This document shows positions 25,173 to 32,954 of a DNA stretch of 51,605 nucleotides, piece after piece (within the stretch, counting starts at the first letter, position 1; each line of letters starts with the position of its first letter). Under the pieces are notes generated by a model. The model searched no databases and was not told where the DNA came from. It worked only from the letters and a program-made list of their open reading frames with translations. Origin of the DNA: a virus. The stretch is from the IMG/VR virus record IMGVR_UViG_3300027736_000069, positions 1 to 51,605 of that record; one strand, given 5' to 3'. A program made the translations under genes and the position numbers.

Positions 25173-28073
25173 TTAAGAAGAAATAAGGGAATATTTTTTA
25201 TTAAACTTACCCTTAAGTTCTATGTTTGTTATGTTTACAGGGGAAATATTATTTGATTTAAACGATATAGATGTTAGTGTACTAAAACCAAACACTCTAA
25301 AATTAACAGTACCAAAAGAAGAGATTCCTAATAAAGGAAGGTCTTGATAAAAAGTATCTGGATTAAAAACAGATACTAAAGGATCTCTTCCTCTAGTACT
25401 AGCTTCAATGGTATATTGACCTGAGTAAGCGTGTGAAGCTATACCAGTTCTTAAATTAAAACTACCTTGTAAAATTTTATTATCTAAATCCCTATAAAAA
25501 ACAGGGGATAACTGAACATTCATTTCATAGGTAATCCCAAAATAAATAATTTCGTTAGATGGGTTTCCTTCAAAAACTGTATTTTCTAAATTACCTAAGG
25601 CAGTAATTAAGTAATACCCTTCTTGACCTTGTTCTGATGTACATGTAAGTGGTGTAATAACTAAACCACCTTTATCAACACTCTCAGTATTTAAATAACC
25701 TATGGGTGTATATATTTTTAAATTTGAATAATTTACAGGTATACTGTTTGGTATTCTAAAAGTAGTTATGTTTGTTTCAGCGTCAAACGCACAAGAATAA
25801 TTAGGACCATCTTCCGTATCCCAATCAGGATTTGGAGATAATGCATATCTAAAATCTAATCTAGGTGTAACAGTAATAACATTGTTTTCAAAAGTATCTT
25901 CAGACCTTAATAAACAACGCATTACAAATCTTTTGTTTTCAAACGCATTATTAGCATACTGCCTAACTTTACATATGATATATAAATGATCGTTATATAC
26001 TTGAACAGCTTCTATTGAACACCCACCTGTTGTTTCTGTTTGAATATCATAATCATAAAAAGAACTTTGTATTAAACGTTCACCAGAAAATCTTATGGTA
26101 TATAAAAATAGTTTGTTAGGGGTATCTTCTCCTACCATAATAATAGAATCTTGAGCTGGTGCTGTTGTTATAGTTCTAAATTTAGAAGGTAGATAGCCAG
26201 TTACTGATAAAGATAACTCAACTGCTTTTGCTAAACCAGCTCTATCTTTTCCTGTGTATAAATATATTCTTTCTTTATCCAAGAAAAATAACTGAGACCC
26301 TACAAGAACTGGTTCAACTATAGGAGCTGTTGAGTAAAAAGTAATAGGATCAATAGCTACACTTAGAGGAGAAATAACACTACTAGTAGATCCGCTTTGT
26401 AATATAAATTGCATGTTAGCTTTACTATCAATAAACAAGTACTCTTCAAATGGAGTCATACTGGTAATTTCAGCAAAGGTATTAGACGATGCTCTAACAT
26501 CAATAGGATCTTTTTCTGTGATGTTAGTAGGGTTTTCTATAAACAAACTTTCATAAGCACCTAGTTGAGAACTAAAAACAATATCTGCACCCGCAAAAAA
26601 TAACCTATCTTTAAAAACCGATACTGTGTTTATTTTAGATTGTTTTAATACAGTACCATCAAAATTTTTAAATAAACTAGGTCCAGGATTTGTTATGTTA
26701 TCTCCGCTTGTCCTAGGTGTCCAGTTAATAGGCTCTACTTCACATATGTTATCAGGGTTACTTAAGTTAAAAGAAAGTCTTTGTGGCATTCTCTTAGGGT
26801 CTATATAGGAATGTTCAATTGGTGTTCTAATTTTTTGTAAATATGGTCTTCCTTTACCATAAAAAGTTGAACCGCTTTGTGTAGTAGTTTGGTTTTCTTG
26901 AAATGATAATATCCTATAATAACCTTCGTTTAAATTTAAAAATGAATTTTTAGCATAAAAAATCTTACCTCTTCCAGCTACATAATTTTTATGCGGATGA
27001 TTTGAATCATATAATAACTTTAACATTTCCCGTGCATCAAAATCTCCACCATTTCCATTACTAGCAATCCAATTACCTATTTGTGGTGGTAATTGAATAA
27101 TGCTAGCATCGTTAACAGACTGACCTAAATAAGGATATGTACTATCAAAATAGATAAAATCTTGGACGGGGATTAGATCACCAGAAACATCATTAACATA
27201 ACCTATAAAGGTATCATCGCCAGAACCAGGAGGGGATCCTGCTGTTCCGTCAGGACCGAGACCATACTTTTTTGATACCGCAGAGCTAGACCAATATGTT
27301 AATCGCTTACCAGCAACATCAACAGTTCCTGTAACTTCACCATCTAACCCAAAGGTATAGCCTTCTTTATCACTAGAAAAACCAGCATATACATTTTTGT
27401 TTAGTATGATTAAAGTTGAACCTAAAGCTGATGCTTTTAAAAAGGTAGAAGATTTATTGTTGTCTGGGTTGAATGTTAAATATGATCTAGAGACAGTAGA
27501 CAAAGTTCCTAAATCAGCAGCATCTTGAACCGATATATTGTTGTCAGATGCATAGTCTACCACATATGAATTATTTAAGGCTACTGTTTTATCCCATTGT
27601 GTTTTAGAAGTTTTATCTTCCCAAGAACCATCTTTCCTAATCAACACAATAAAAAACAAAGGCTCTCCTTCATTTACAGCACTTGGATCAATAGTTATTA
27701 AATACCTATTATCTTCATTTATATTATACCAATAATACCAATAATCTTTTTCATCGGGAGTTTCATTATCTCCATTAGAAGATAAAAAATATAACTCAGG
27801 TCTTTGAAAATCATCTGAATTATTATAACCTTGTGTTGAAGGAGTAATCTCACCATTAACAACTGCTGTGTTATCATTAAATTGATTTACAATAGAAAAA
27901 CCAGATCTTTTTTCAAAGTTTTTTTCAAGGGAAATAATTACATTGGTTAATACTTCAGCTTCATAAGACTGTCTCTTATTTGGGGGTTGCTTTCCAACAC
28001 TTAGTAAGTTTGGTATAGCTACTTTTGTACTTTGGAGAGACCTTTGTAAAGCTTTTTTACGTAATTTTGCCAA
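25173..28073 (-). CDS. Tail tubular protein B (nozzle), T7 gp12-like, 966 aa
   Basis: A large beta-rich protein directly after tail tube A, the T7 gene 11-12 order. It forms the tail nozzle in that family. The frame stays open through the end of tail tube A, but the likely start is a TTG at 28073 (M-AKLRKKALQRSLQ...), preceded at proper distance by AAAGGA and located 13 bases after the upstream stop. The N-terminal QSTKVAIPNLLSVGKQPPNK resembles the 'NLLQGVSQQP' type opening common in gp12 relatives. Length is typical for marine T7-like nozzle proteins. Confidence 0.85.
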   Translation of the reverse strand: MAKLRKKALQRSLQSTKVAIPNLLSVGKQPPNKRQSYEAEVLTNVIISLEKNFEKRSGFSIVNQFNDNTAVVNGEITPSTQGYNNSDDFQRPELYFLSSNGDNETPDEKDYWYYWYNINEDNRYLITIDPSAVNEGEPLFFIVLIRKDGSWEDKTSKTQWDKTVALNNSYVVDYASDNNISVQDAADLGTLSTVSRSYLTFNPDNNKSSTFLKASALGSTLIILNKNVYAGFSSDKEGYTFGLDGEVTGTVDVAGKRLTYWSSSAVSKKYGLGPDGTAGSPPGSGDDTFIGYVNDVSGDLIPVQDFIYFDSTYPYLGQSVNDASIIQLPPQIGNWIASNGNGGDFDAREMLKLLYDSNHPHKNYVAGRGKIFYAKNSFLNLNEGYYRILSFQENQTTTQSGSTFYGKGRPYLQKIRTPIEHSYIDPKRMPQRLSFNLSNPDNICEVEPINWTPRTSGDNITNPGPSLFKNFDGTVLKQSKINTVSVFKDRLFFAGADIVFSSQLGAYESLFIENPTNITEKDPIDVRASSNTFAEITSMTPFEEYLFIDSKANMQFILQSGSTSSVISPLSVAIDPITFYSTAPIVEPVLVGSQLFFLDKERIYLYTGKDRAGLAKAVELSLSVTGYLPSKFRTITTAPAQDSIIMVGEDTPNKLFLYTIRFSGERLIQSSFYDYDIQTETTGGCSIEAVQVYNDHLYIICKVRQYANNAFENKRFVMRCLLRSEDTFENNVITVTPRLDFRYALSPNPDWDTEDGPNYSCAFDAETNITTFRIPNSIPVNYSNLKIYTPIGYLNTESVDKGGLVITPLTCTSEQGQEGYYLITALGNLENTVFEGNPSNEIIYFGITYEMNVQLSPVFYRDLDNKILQGSFNLRTGIASHAYSGQYTIEASTRGRDPLVSVFNPDTFYQDLPLLGISSFGTVNFRVFGFSTLTSISFKSNNISPVNITNIELKGKFNKKYSLISS

Positions 28074-28086
28074 TGTATTTTTCCTT

Positions 28087-28755
28087 TTATATCTGTGTCC
28101 AAAAACGAATACGGGAAGGATCGTAATTATATATGTTTCTTTGTCGTTGCTGAGCATCACCAGATGAGAAAATATTTCTATCTTTATCGTTTATATCAGC
28201 AGCTCTACCTCTAGCGTTGAATATAGTTTCTTGATTACTTAAGAACATATCAGTAACTTCATCACCCTGTGTTAAAACTTGGTAGTTTCTAACTGCTGTA
28301 GCTTGTATAGCTCTTTGAGATGGTGTGTCTAGATTTTCCCAAACTAACTTTGAAACAATTTCTACATAATAAGTAACACCACTTATAAAAACATCGGTAT
28401 CATCTGTTGTATTCCATAGACGAAGAGGACCACCTATAGATTGTAACCTAGTGTTTACTCTATCAACACCATTTAAAGCTAGGTGATCTGATATTAAATC
28501 AGCTGAAATAACGCCTTCTTCATCAGAATCTGGTGTTGGTAGTACTAAGTAATTAGTGTTTGCCTGTGTAACCATTTTACGTAAAAACTTATTATTAGCC
28601 AATCCTCTCATTTGAAAATCAAGGGAGGCTTGTTCTAATATAACCTCAGCCATAGCTGTATCAATACCACTTGTGTTTAATAAATCAGACACAAGGTTCT
28701 CACCAGAACTAAGTAACATCTGGTTTACAACATTTAATTTAGATATAATACCCAT
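28087..28755 (-). CDS. Tail tubular protein A (adaptor), T7 gp11-like, 222 aa
   Basis: Starts MGIISKLNVVNQMLLSSGEN, typical of gp11 family members whose N-terminal helix reads 'LdavN.mL.siGE.PV'. It carries the usual segments around NLDTPSQRAIQATAVRNYQ (family 'lp......i...Aar.fq') and a C-terminal RNIYNYDPSRIRF. Its role is the dodecameric ring joining portal and nozzle. The ATG overlaps the stop of the preceding gene (TAATG). Length matches the family (about 200 aa). Confidence 0.88.
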   Translation of the reverse strand: MGIISKLNVVNQMLLSSGENLVSDLLNTSGIDTAMAEVILEQASLDFQMRGLANNKFLRKMVTQANTNYLVLPTPDSDEEGVISADLISDHLALNGVDRVNTRLQSIGGPLRLWNTTDDTDVFISGVTYYVEIVSKLVWENLDTPSQRAIQATAVRNYQVLTQGDEVTDMFLSNQETIFNARGRAADINDKDRNIFSSGDAQQRQRNIYNYDPSRIRFWTQI

Positions 28756-29072
28756 TATGTAGTTCCCTTTACGTCATCACAAGATATTAAACCAAGGGCT
28801 ATCATACAGTCCCTTGGTGTATTATGACACTTACCATCCCACGAAGGCTTGTCTTGTTCTGTTTTTGTTGTAGTATTATCTGAAAGATTTCTTTCTTTAT
28901 TTGTCTCAACGCCTGGGTATAAAGGACCACCAGTAGTTCCATCGTGGGCTGGAGGGTCTACCTCATTTATTGATATTGAAGTTGTTAACTCGTTCATATT
29001 ACTATGTCTAAGAGACATTAATCTCTCAGCCATAGCTATAATACCAGGAGTTAAACCATCATTAGTATTCAT
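28755..29072 (-). CDS. Hypothetical protein, 105 aa
   Basis: Hydrophilic protein with no recognised domain, read between a 70-residue protein and tail tube A. It contains GGPLYPGVE, similar to GGPLYNQRLP in the small protein at 35479-35706. The C-terminal half has three cysteines (CHNTPRDCMIALGLISCDD). The ATG overlaps the stop of the upstream gene and its own stop overlaps the tail tube A start, so it is coupled on both sides and is very probably translated. Confidence 0.7.
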   Translation of the reverse strand: MNTNDGLTPGIIAMAERLMSLRHSNMNELTTSISINEVDPPAHDGTTGGPLYPGVETNKERNLSDNTTTKTEQDKPSWDGKCHNTPRDCMIALGLISCDDVKGTT

Positions 29073-29281
29073 TTTCCTTTACCACCACCACCAACAGAAG
29101 GTATTGAATAGGTTTTAGATGCTTGTTTTCTATTTGTTTTTAAATCTGATATGTTTAAAGAAGTTCCTTGCATAACTTTACTAAGACCCATAGCTAGTGG
29201 ATTTTGTGCTGATCGTCCCATTAGTCTGCTCTGTTGGATTTGTTGAAGTTGGTTTTTTAATTGTTGTGATTTGTCGAACAT
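29069..29281 (-). CDS. Hypothetical Gln-rich small protein, 70 aa
   Basis: Starts MFDKSQQLKNQLQQIQQSRL, a glutamine-rich amphipathic helix, and ends in a glycine-rich tail (VGGGGKGK). The ATG at 29281 follows AAGAAAG, the leader type shared by many small late genes; an upstream in-frame ATG would read through the terminator hairpin and is unlikely. It is the first gene after a strong terminator and overlaps the next gene. Function unknown. Confidence 0.65.
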   Translation of the reverse strand: MFDKSQQLKNQLQQIQQSRLMGRSAQNPLAMGLSKVMQGTSLNISDLKTNRKQASKTYSIPSVGGGGKGK

Positions 29282-29305
29282 TTTTTTCTTTCTTAAAATA
29301 AAAAA

Positions 29306-29337
29306 AATCCCCATAAGTACTACGACTTATGGGGATT
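29306..29337 (-). terminator. Rho-independent terminator (13-bp stem)
   Basis: Bases 29306-29318 (AATCCCCATAAGT) pair perfectly with 29325-29337 around a 6-base loop. On the minus strand the stem is followed by a run of seven T then ATTTT, the standard U-tract. It lies after the gene at 29366-29626 and before the tail block. Confidence 0.88.
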
Positions 29338-29365
29338 ATTGTGCTGTATACTTACTAAGATTATA

Positions 29366-29626
29366 TTAGATCTTTCTGGTAACAGAAGGATCTTGCATTA
29401 CTTCAGACATGGTTAGTTGTTGAGCAACTGTGTCTAAATAAGTTGAATACATTTGTATAACTTCTTGAGATCTCTCAGGATTACTTGAATCTGGGAGTTC
29501 ACGGGCTATCAAAGGTGAGTTTGATAAAAAAGAAGAGGGAATAAGTCCACGTAAGAATTGTTGTTCTAACGCTTGTCTTTTAATATTATATGTATCTTCT
29601 AACTTTTTAATAATAGGTGTTGTCAT
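29366..29626 (-). CDS. Hypothetical protein, 86 aa
   Basis: Helical, charged protein beginning MTTPIIKKLEDTYNIKRQAL and ending MSEVMQDPSVTRKI. No recognised domain. It is preceded by AAGAAAGAAAAAC directly before the ATG, the common late-gene leader, and followed by a strong terminator. It sits between the duplicated hairpin-gene cassettes and the tail genes, which suggests a minor structural or assembly role (inference only). Confidence 0.7.
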   Translation of the reverse strand: MTTPIIKKLEDTYNIKRQALEQQFLRGLIPSSFLSNSPLIARELPDSSNPERSQEVIQMYSTYLDTVAQQLTMSEVMQDPSVTRKI

Positions 29627-29637
29627 GTTTTTCTTTC

Positions 29638-29823
29638 TTAACCATACAGTCTACCATACCACCCATCACGGGATGGTAACATCCAGTCAGGTATAGCAAG
29701 TAAAAAGGGATCAAAGAATCCAGGCTGATTTGGCTTTGGTGGTGGTGGGGGGATATGCTCATCGCCTCTCGCTCGTATCTCTGGAATACTTAAAGGAAGC
29801 TCTTCTTGTCGTTTTGATGTCAT
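29638..29823 (-). CDS. Proline-rich small protein, copy 2 of a duplicated cassette, 61 aa
   Basis: The start is the ATG at 29823 (MTSKRQEELPL...) after AAAGAAAGAAAAATTTATT; the longer frame would run through the upstream hairpin. It has a five-proline run (HIPPPPPKP) and the C-terminal block IPDWMLPSRDGWYGRLYG. That block is nearly identical to the end of the protein encoded at 29923-30207. The two genes also share their leader and upstream hairpin, so this is a recent tandem duplication with a diverged N-terminus. Function unknown. Confidence 0.75.
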   Translation of the reverse strand: MTSKRQEELPLSIPEIRARGDEHIPPPPPKPNQPGFFDPFLLAIPDWMLPSRDGWYGRLYG

Positions 29824-29854
29824 AATAAATTTTTCTTTCTTTGTTAAGCTATAA

Positions 29855-29887
29855 TAAGCCCCCAAGAGTTAAACTCTTGGGGGCTTA
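29855..29887 (-). terminator. Strong 16-bp hairpin, copy 2 (terminator or processing site)
   Basis: TAAGCCCCCAAGAGTT pairs perfectly with AACTCTTGGGGGCTTA around a single base. The minus-strand exit (TTATAGC) is only weakly U-rich, whereas the plus-strand exit reads ATTTTTAT, so it may work in both directions or as a processing site. It is nearly identical to the hairpin at 30239-30271. Confidence 0.75.
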
Positions 29888-29922
29888 TTTTTATAACGCT
29901 TTACTATTAGTACTAGTAATAT

Positions 29923-30207
29923 TTAACCGTACAGTCTACCATACCACCCATCACGGGACGGTAATGCCCAATCAGGTATCATTAACAATAAAGGATCAAG
30001 CCAACCAGGTTGTGGTGGCTTAGGTACTACTCTAGGAGTTCTTCCTCTAGGAGTACGATTTGACAAAATATCTCCAGCCATAGTACCTGGACCTAACGTC
30101 TCAAAATCAAATGGTGGTCCTTGTAACCAAGGACCAAATGGGGTAAATGGTTTAGGCTTACGACTAAAGGTTGGGGATGGGGATGCTGTTGGTTTTGGGG
30201 CAGCCAT
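29923..30207 (-). CDS. Proline-rich small protein, copy 1 of a duplicated cassette, 94 aa
   Basis: The ATG at 30207 (MAAPKPTASPSPTFSR...) follows AAAGAAAGAAAAATTTATC. The N-terminal two thirds is Pro/Arg/Thr-rich. The C-terminal block QPGWLDPLLLMIPDW plus LPSRDGWYGRLYG matches the protein at 29638-29823. It lies directly downstream of the major capsid gene with a strong hairpin on each side. The conserved aromatic C-terminus suggests a binding peptide, perhaps for the capsid or tail (inference). Confidence 0.75.
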   Translation of the reverse strand: MAAPKPTASPSPTFSRKPKPFTPFGPWLQGPPFDFETLGPGTMAGDILSNRTPRGRTPRVVPKPPQPGWLDPLLLMIPDWALPSRDGWYGRLYG

Positions 30208-30238
30208 GATAAATTTTTCTTTCTTTGTTAAGTTATAA

Positions 30239-30271
30239 TAAGCCCCCAAGAGTTTAACTCTTGGGGGCTTA
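30239..30271 (-). terminator. Strong 16-bp hairpin just after the capsid gene, copy 1
   Basis: TAAGCCCCCAAGAGTT and AACTCTTGGGGGCTTA form a perfect stem 23 bases past the capsid stop. Position matches T7 T-phi, the terminator immediately after the T7 capsid gene that lets capsid transcripts outnumber downstream ones. The minus-strand exit reads TTATAACTTAAC, so termination may be partial. Confidence 0.78.
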
Positions 30272-30293
30272 TTTTTATAACGCTATACTAAAA

Positions 30294-31571
30294 TTATGAA
30301 CCAGTAACCTTATACTCTGCACCAAATCCAGTAGTAAGATTACCAGATGTAGTGTCTAAGAACGTAAACAACTTAGCTCTAGTATTAGTAGTAGTATCTG
30401 CTGAAATAGCACTAGCTCCTCCTAATGGACCAACCAAAATTTTACATAATTCTGGGCGCAATACACCAGTACCCATCAACATACTTGCCACAGTAAACTG
30501 TGTGTTACGTCGAATGTCCTGAACAGAATCTACCTTCAAACCCTGAAGAGCTAAACCAGCAACACACTCAGGTTGGAAAATTAAACCATAGATATCAAAC
30601 AAAGAACAATTAAGGTTATACTTTGAAGAACCAATGGATAATTGTGTCTTTGGGAAATGGTTTGTCTTAACAATCTTTACAGACATATAGTCTAAAGAAT
30701 CCGTTAAAGCATTTGCGCCATAAGCCATAGGAACACCATTACCACCATAGATATCACTAGCACCAAACATTGGGATTCTAGTACCAAGATCAGATGTAGA
30801 TCTAGGAATACCTAATGCACGGATAATTTGAAACACCTTTGGATTAACTGCACAAATAACCATACCAACTGGATAATCATTTTGTTGCATTTCAACTAAA
30901 TAATTTTCAATAGATGCTAGAATGTTTAATCCAACTTGTTCTGTCGCTTCATTTGGTAAAGCACCAGCAACAGTAACACCAGCAGCAATAGTTGTAGCAA
31001 CAGCACCACCACCAAAAGCTACACCATTAACAACAGAAGGAGCTGGCATAAAAATAGTAGTACCTGTAACAGCTCTAGGATCATTAGCTAAAGATGGTAC
31101 AACACAAGCAGCAATAAGAGAAGAAATAATTTGCTTATCTCTATTACTTGCCAATGTTAATCCTGCTTGACGAGCAAGCTCTGAACGATAATCCCATTGA
31201 GTAATAAGAGCGTCAATGTTATCTGTTTCAAAGTGAGCTGCCATAGGTCTCTTGTCAAGGTTAACCTTAAAGGTTGTAGTTGCTGATGGTGTACCACTAG
31301 CTCCACCTAATTCAACTCCAGCATCCCATGATGCAAGAAGAGAAACAGTTCCTGTGACAGGGAATTCGTAACTAAAACCACCCATTAGAGGACGGTATGT
31401 AATGAGATGTTCAAAAATGTTGTATTGATCATACGCATTTAAAACCTCCCCACTCCACAAAGGAAGCCATAGCTTATTTAATCCAGCTACTCCTCCTGAT
31501 GTTGCATCTCCTGCTGCTGTACGTGGTAAAGAAAAATCTGTATTTGCAATATTTGCACTTGCGAAAGCCAT
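30294..31571 (-). CDS. Major capsid protein, 425 aa
   Basis: Begins MAFASANIANTDFSLPRTAA and continues with the T7-like capsid pattern of HK97 fold, including WSGEVLNAYDQYNIFEHLIT and the FPVTGTVSLLASWDAG strand region. The ATG at 31571 is set by a good ribosome site (AGGAG nine bases upstream); an upstream in-frame ATG at 31661 lies in the untranslated leader and is rejected. The scaffold gene precedes it and a T-phi-like hairpin follows, as in T7 genes 9-10. Confidence 0.92.
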   Translation of the reverse strand: MAFASANIANTDFSLPRTAAGDATSGGVAGLNKLWLPLWSGEVLNAYDQYNIFEHLITYRPLMGGFSYEFPVTGTVSLLASWDAGVELGGASGTPSATTTFKVNLDKRPMAAHFETDNIDALITQWDYRSELARQAGLTLASNRDKQIISSLIAACVVPSLANDPRAVTGTTIFMPAPSVVNGVAFGGGAVATTIAAGVTVAGALPNEATEQVGLNILASIENYLVEMQQNDYPVGMVICAVNPKVFQIIRALGIPRSTSDLGTRIPMFGASDIYGGNGVPMAYGANALTDSLDYMSVKIVKTNHFPKTQLSIGSSKYNLNCSLFDIYGLIFQPECVAGLALQGLKVDSVQDIRRNTQFTVASMLMGTGVLRPELCKILVGPLGGASAISADTTTNTRAKLFTFLDTTSGNLTTGFGAEYKVTGS

Positions 31572-31651
31572 AATAAAAACTCCTAAAATTTGTTTGTAAA
31601 TAAAAAATAATAAAACACGATTGAAAACTATAATACCGTCTTGTAATTTAT

Positions 31652-31691
31652 TGTTTATCAACCATTGTCATAAATGAGGGTTTTATAAACA
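31652..31691 (-). promoter_or_regulatory. Imperfect inverted repeat in the capsid-gene leader
   Basis: The 129-base gap between scaffold and capsid genes is the longest spacer inside the head module. It holds TGTTTAT/ATAAACA arms plus an inner AACC/GGTT pair around a 15-base loop. Further down, the minus strand reads GACGGTATTATAGTTTTC before the capsid ribosome site. A promoter or RNA-processing site for strong capsid expression is expected here in T7-like phages, but I cannot prove one from a single sequence. Confidence 0.4.
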
Positions 31692-31700
31692 AACAAAATA

Positions 31701-32621
31701 TTAAGAACCGATTGTATTAAAATCAGTGAGCAACATTCTAGATTCTACATAACCTCTGAATGCTGGATCACTTCCATATCTTGGGTTGTTTCTATCAACC
31801 CCAAACTCACGCCTAGACATATATCCTTTTTGAGGACTTATTGTTTCTTGTACAGAAACTCTAGTAAGTGGATTAGATTGTTTAGGTTCTTCTGTTACCC
31901 TACTAAAGTTGTTTTTGTCATACTTAGCGGTTAAACCAAGTAAAGCAATTTCCCAACTTGGGGTTGCTAAAGTAGCATTGATATTATCTTGCTCAACTTG
32001 GGGTAACGTTTGAGAAGCCCACTTAAAAATCTTATCCATCTTTTCTTTACCGCCAATTAAATCTGAAGCTTTAGAATAAGCTATATCAATCTTTGCTTTC
32101 TGACCTGTCATGTATTCATTAATAATACTTTCAGGTAAGTTAGTTTTATCTTGAATTGATTTAATTGTTTCCTTATCTAGCGTACTGTGTAATGCATATT
32201 GTAAAGTCCAAGCTTTCCAGTCAGCAGCTGTAGCTGATTGTTGGGGAACTTGTGTAGCAACTTCCTTTGTGGGGATACGCATTTGATTGTTTAACTCGAT
32301 ATACTCTACAGGACTTTCTTTGGTATCTACAATAGAAGGTGCTGTTATAAAACTTGGTGAAGAGTCTGTAGGTTCATACTTGTTCTTTAGATTAGATACT
32401 TCTTGTCTGGACTTAGTATACTCTCCTTGAGCACTTTTTAAGGCGTTAAACCAAGTATCAACATCCTTAAAATTAGAAGGTACTTCAGCATTCTGATCTT
32501 TAACGTAAGATTTAAATGCTAACCTTTCTCTTTCATTAATAATCTGATCTTGCGTAAGGGATTGTTCATTTAATAATCCAGCCTTTTGGGTTGTTGGATT
32601 ATTATCTTGAGTCTCTGGCAT
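31701..32621 (-). CDS. Scaffolding (capsid assembly) protein, 306 aa
   Basis: Hydrophilic, Gln/Glu/Lys/Ser-rich protein between portal and capsid genes, the invariant position of the T7 gp9-type scaffold. It begins MPETQDNNPTTQKAGLLNEQ and has a helical middle region with QSATAADWKAWTLQYAL and a C-terminal YMSRREFGVDRNNPRYGSDP segment. The ATG is preceded by AAAGAAAGAAAGAATAAC, the A/G leader common to late genes here. Assigned by position, size and composition; scaffold sequences diverge quickly. Confidence 0.8.
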   Translation of the reverse strand: MPETQDNNPTTQKAGLLNEQSLTQDQIINERERLAFKSYVKDQNAEVPSNFKDVDTWFNALKSAQGEYTKSRQEVSNLKNKYEPTDSSPSFITAPSIVDTKESPVEYIELNNQMRIPTKEVATQVPQQSATAADWKAWTLQYALHSTLDKETIKSIQDKTNLPESIINEYMTGQKAKIDIAYSKASDLIGGKEKMDKIFKWASQTLPQVEQDNINATLATPSWEIALLGLTAKYDKNNFSRVTEEPKQSNPLTRVSVQETISPQKGYMSRREFGVDRNNPRYGSDPAFRGYVESRMLLTDFNTIGS

Positions 32622-32689
32622 GTTATTCTTTCTTTCTTTTTTTTATAATCTTCCATTATCTAGAGTTAGATAACTTCATTGTATATTTA

Positions 32690-32944
32690 TCATTGTGGGG
32701 GTGGTGGGGGTCCAATATTAAACCTTTCCCCTTCGCTCATAGAACTAAGAGTGGATTTCATTGGATACTTATTAGTATTTATTTCTATGTTATTATTATG
32801 ATTGTTTACTACTTTATTAAGTATTTGTTTACCCCGATTGCCTAAACCAGCTTCATATTGTTTTTGAAATAAACTTAAAAAATTTCTGGTAGAATTTGCT
32901 TTAACCATTCCATTGTTTTGACTATTCTTAAAAATGTTTTCCAT
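32690..32944 (-). CDS. Hypothetical small protein with polyproline tail, 84 aa
   Basis: Asn-rich basic protein (MENIFKNSQNNGMVKANS...) ending in GPPPPPQ. It sits between portal and scaffold genes with AGGAAAAATTAT before the ATG. No domain was recognised. The C-terminal polyproline recalls several other microproteins in this window (29.6-30.2 kb and 35.8-36.3 kb). Confidence 0.6.
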   Translation of the reverse strand: MENIFKNSQNNGMVKANSTRNFLSLFQKQYEAGLGNRGKQILNKVVNNHNNNIEINTNKYPMKSTLSSMSEGERFNIGPPPPPQ

Positions 32945-32954
32945 ATAATTTTTC

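Noticed and set aside
29855-30271. The repeated hairpins as CRISPR repeats or IS ends
   Set aside because: Only two copies, each at a gene boundary with its own leader and coding sequence; no transposase or spacer pattern.
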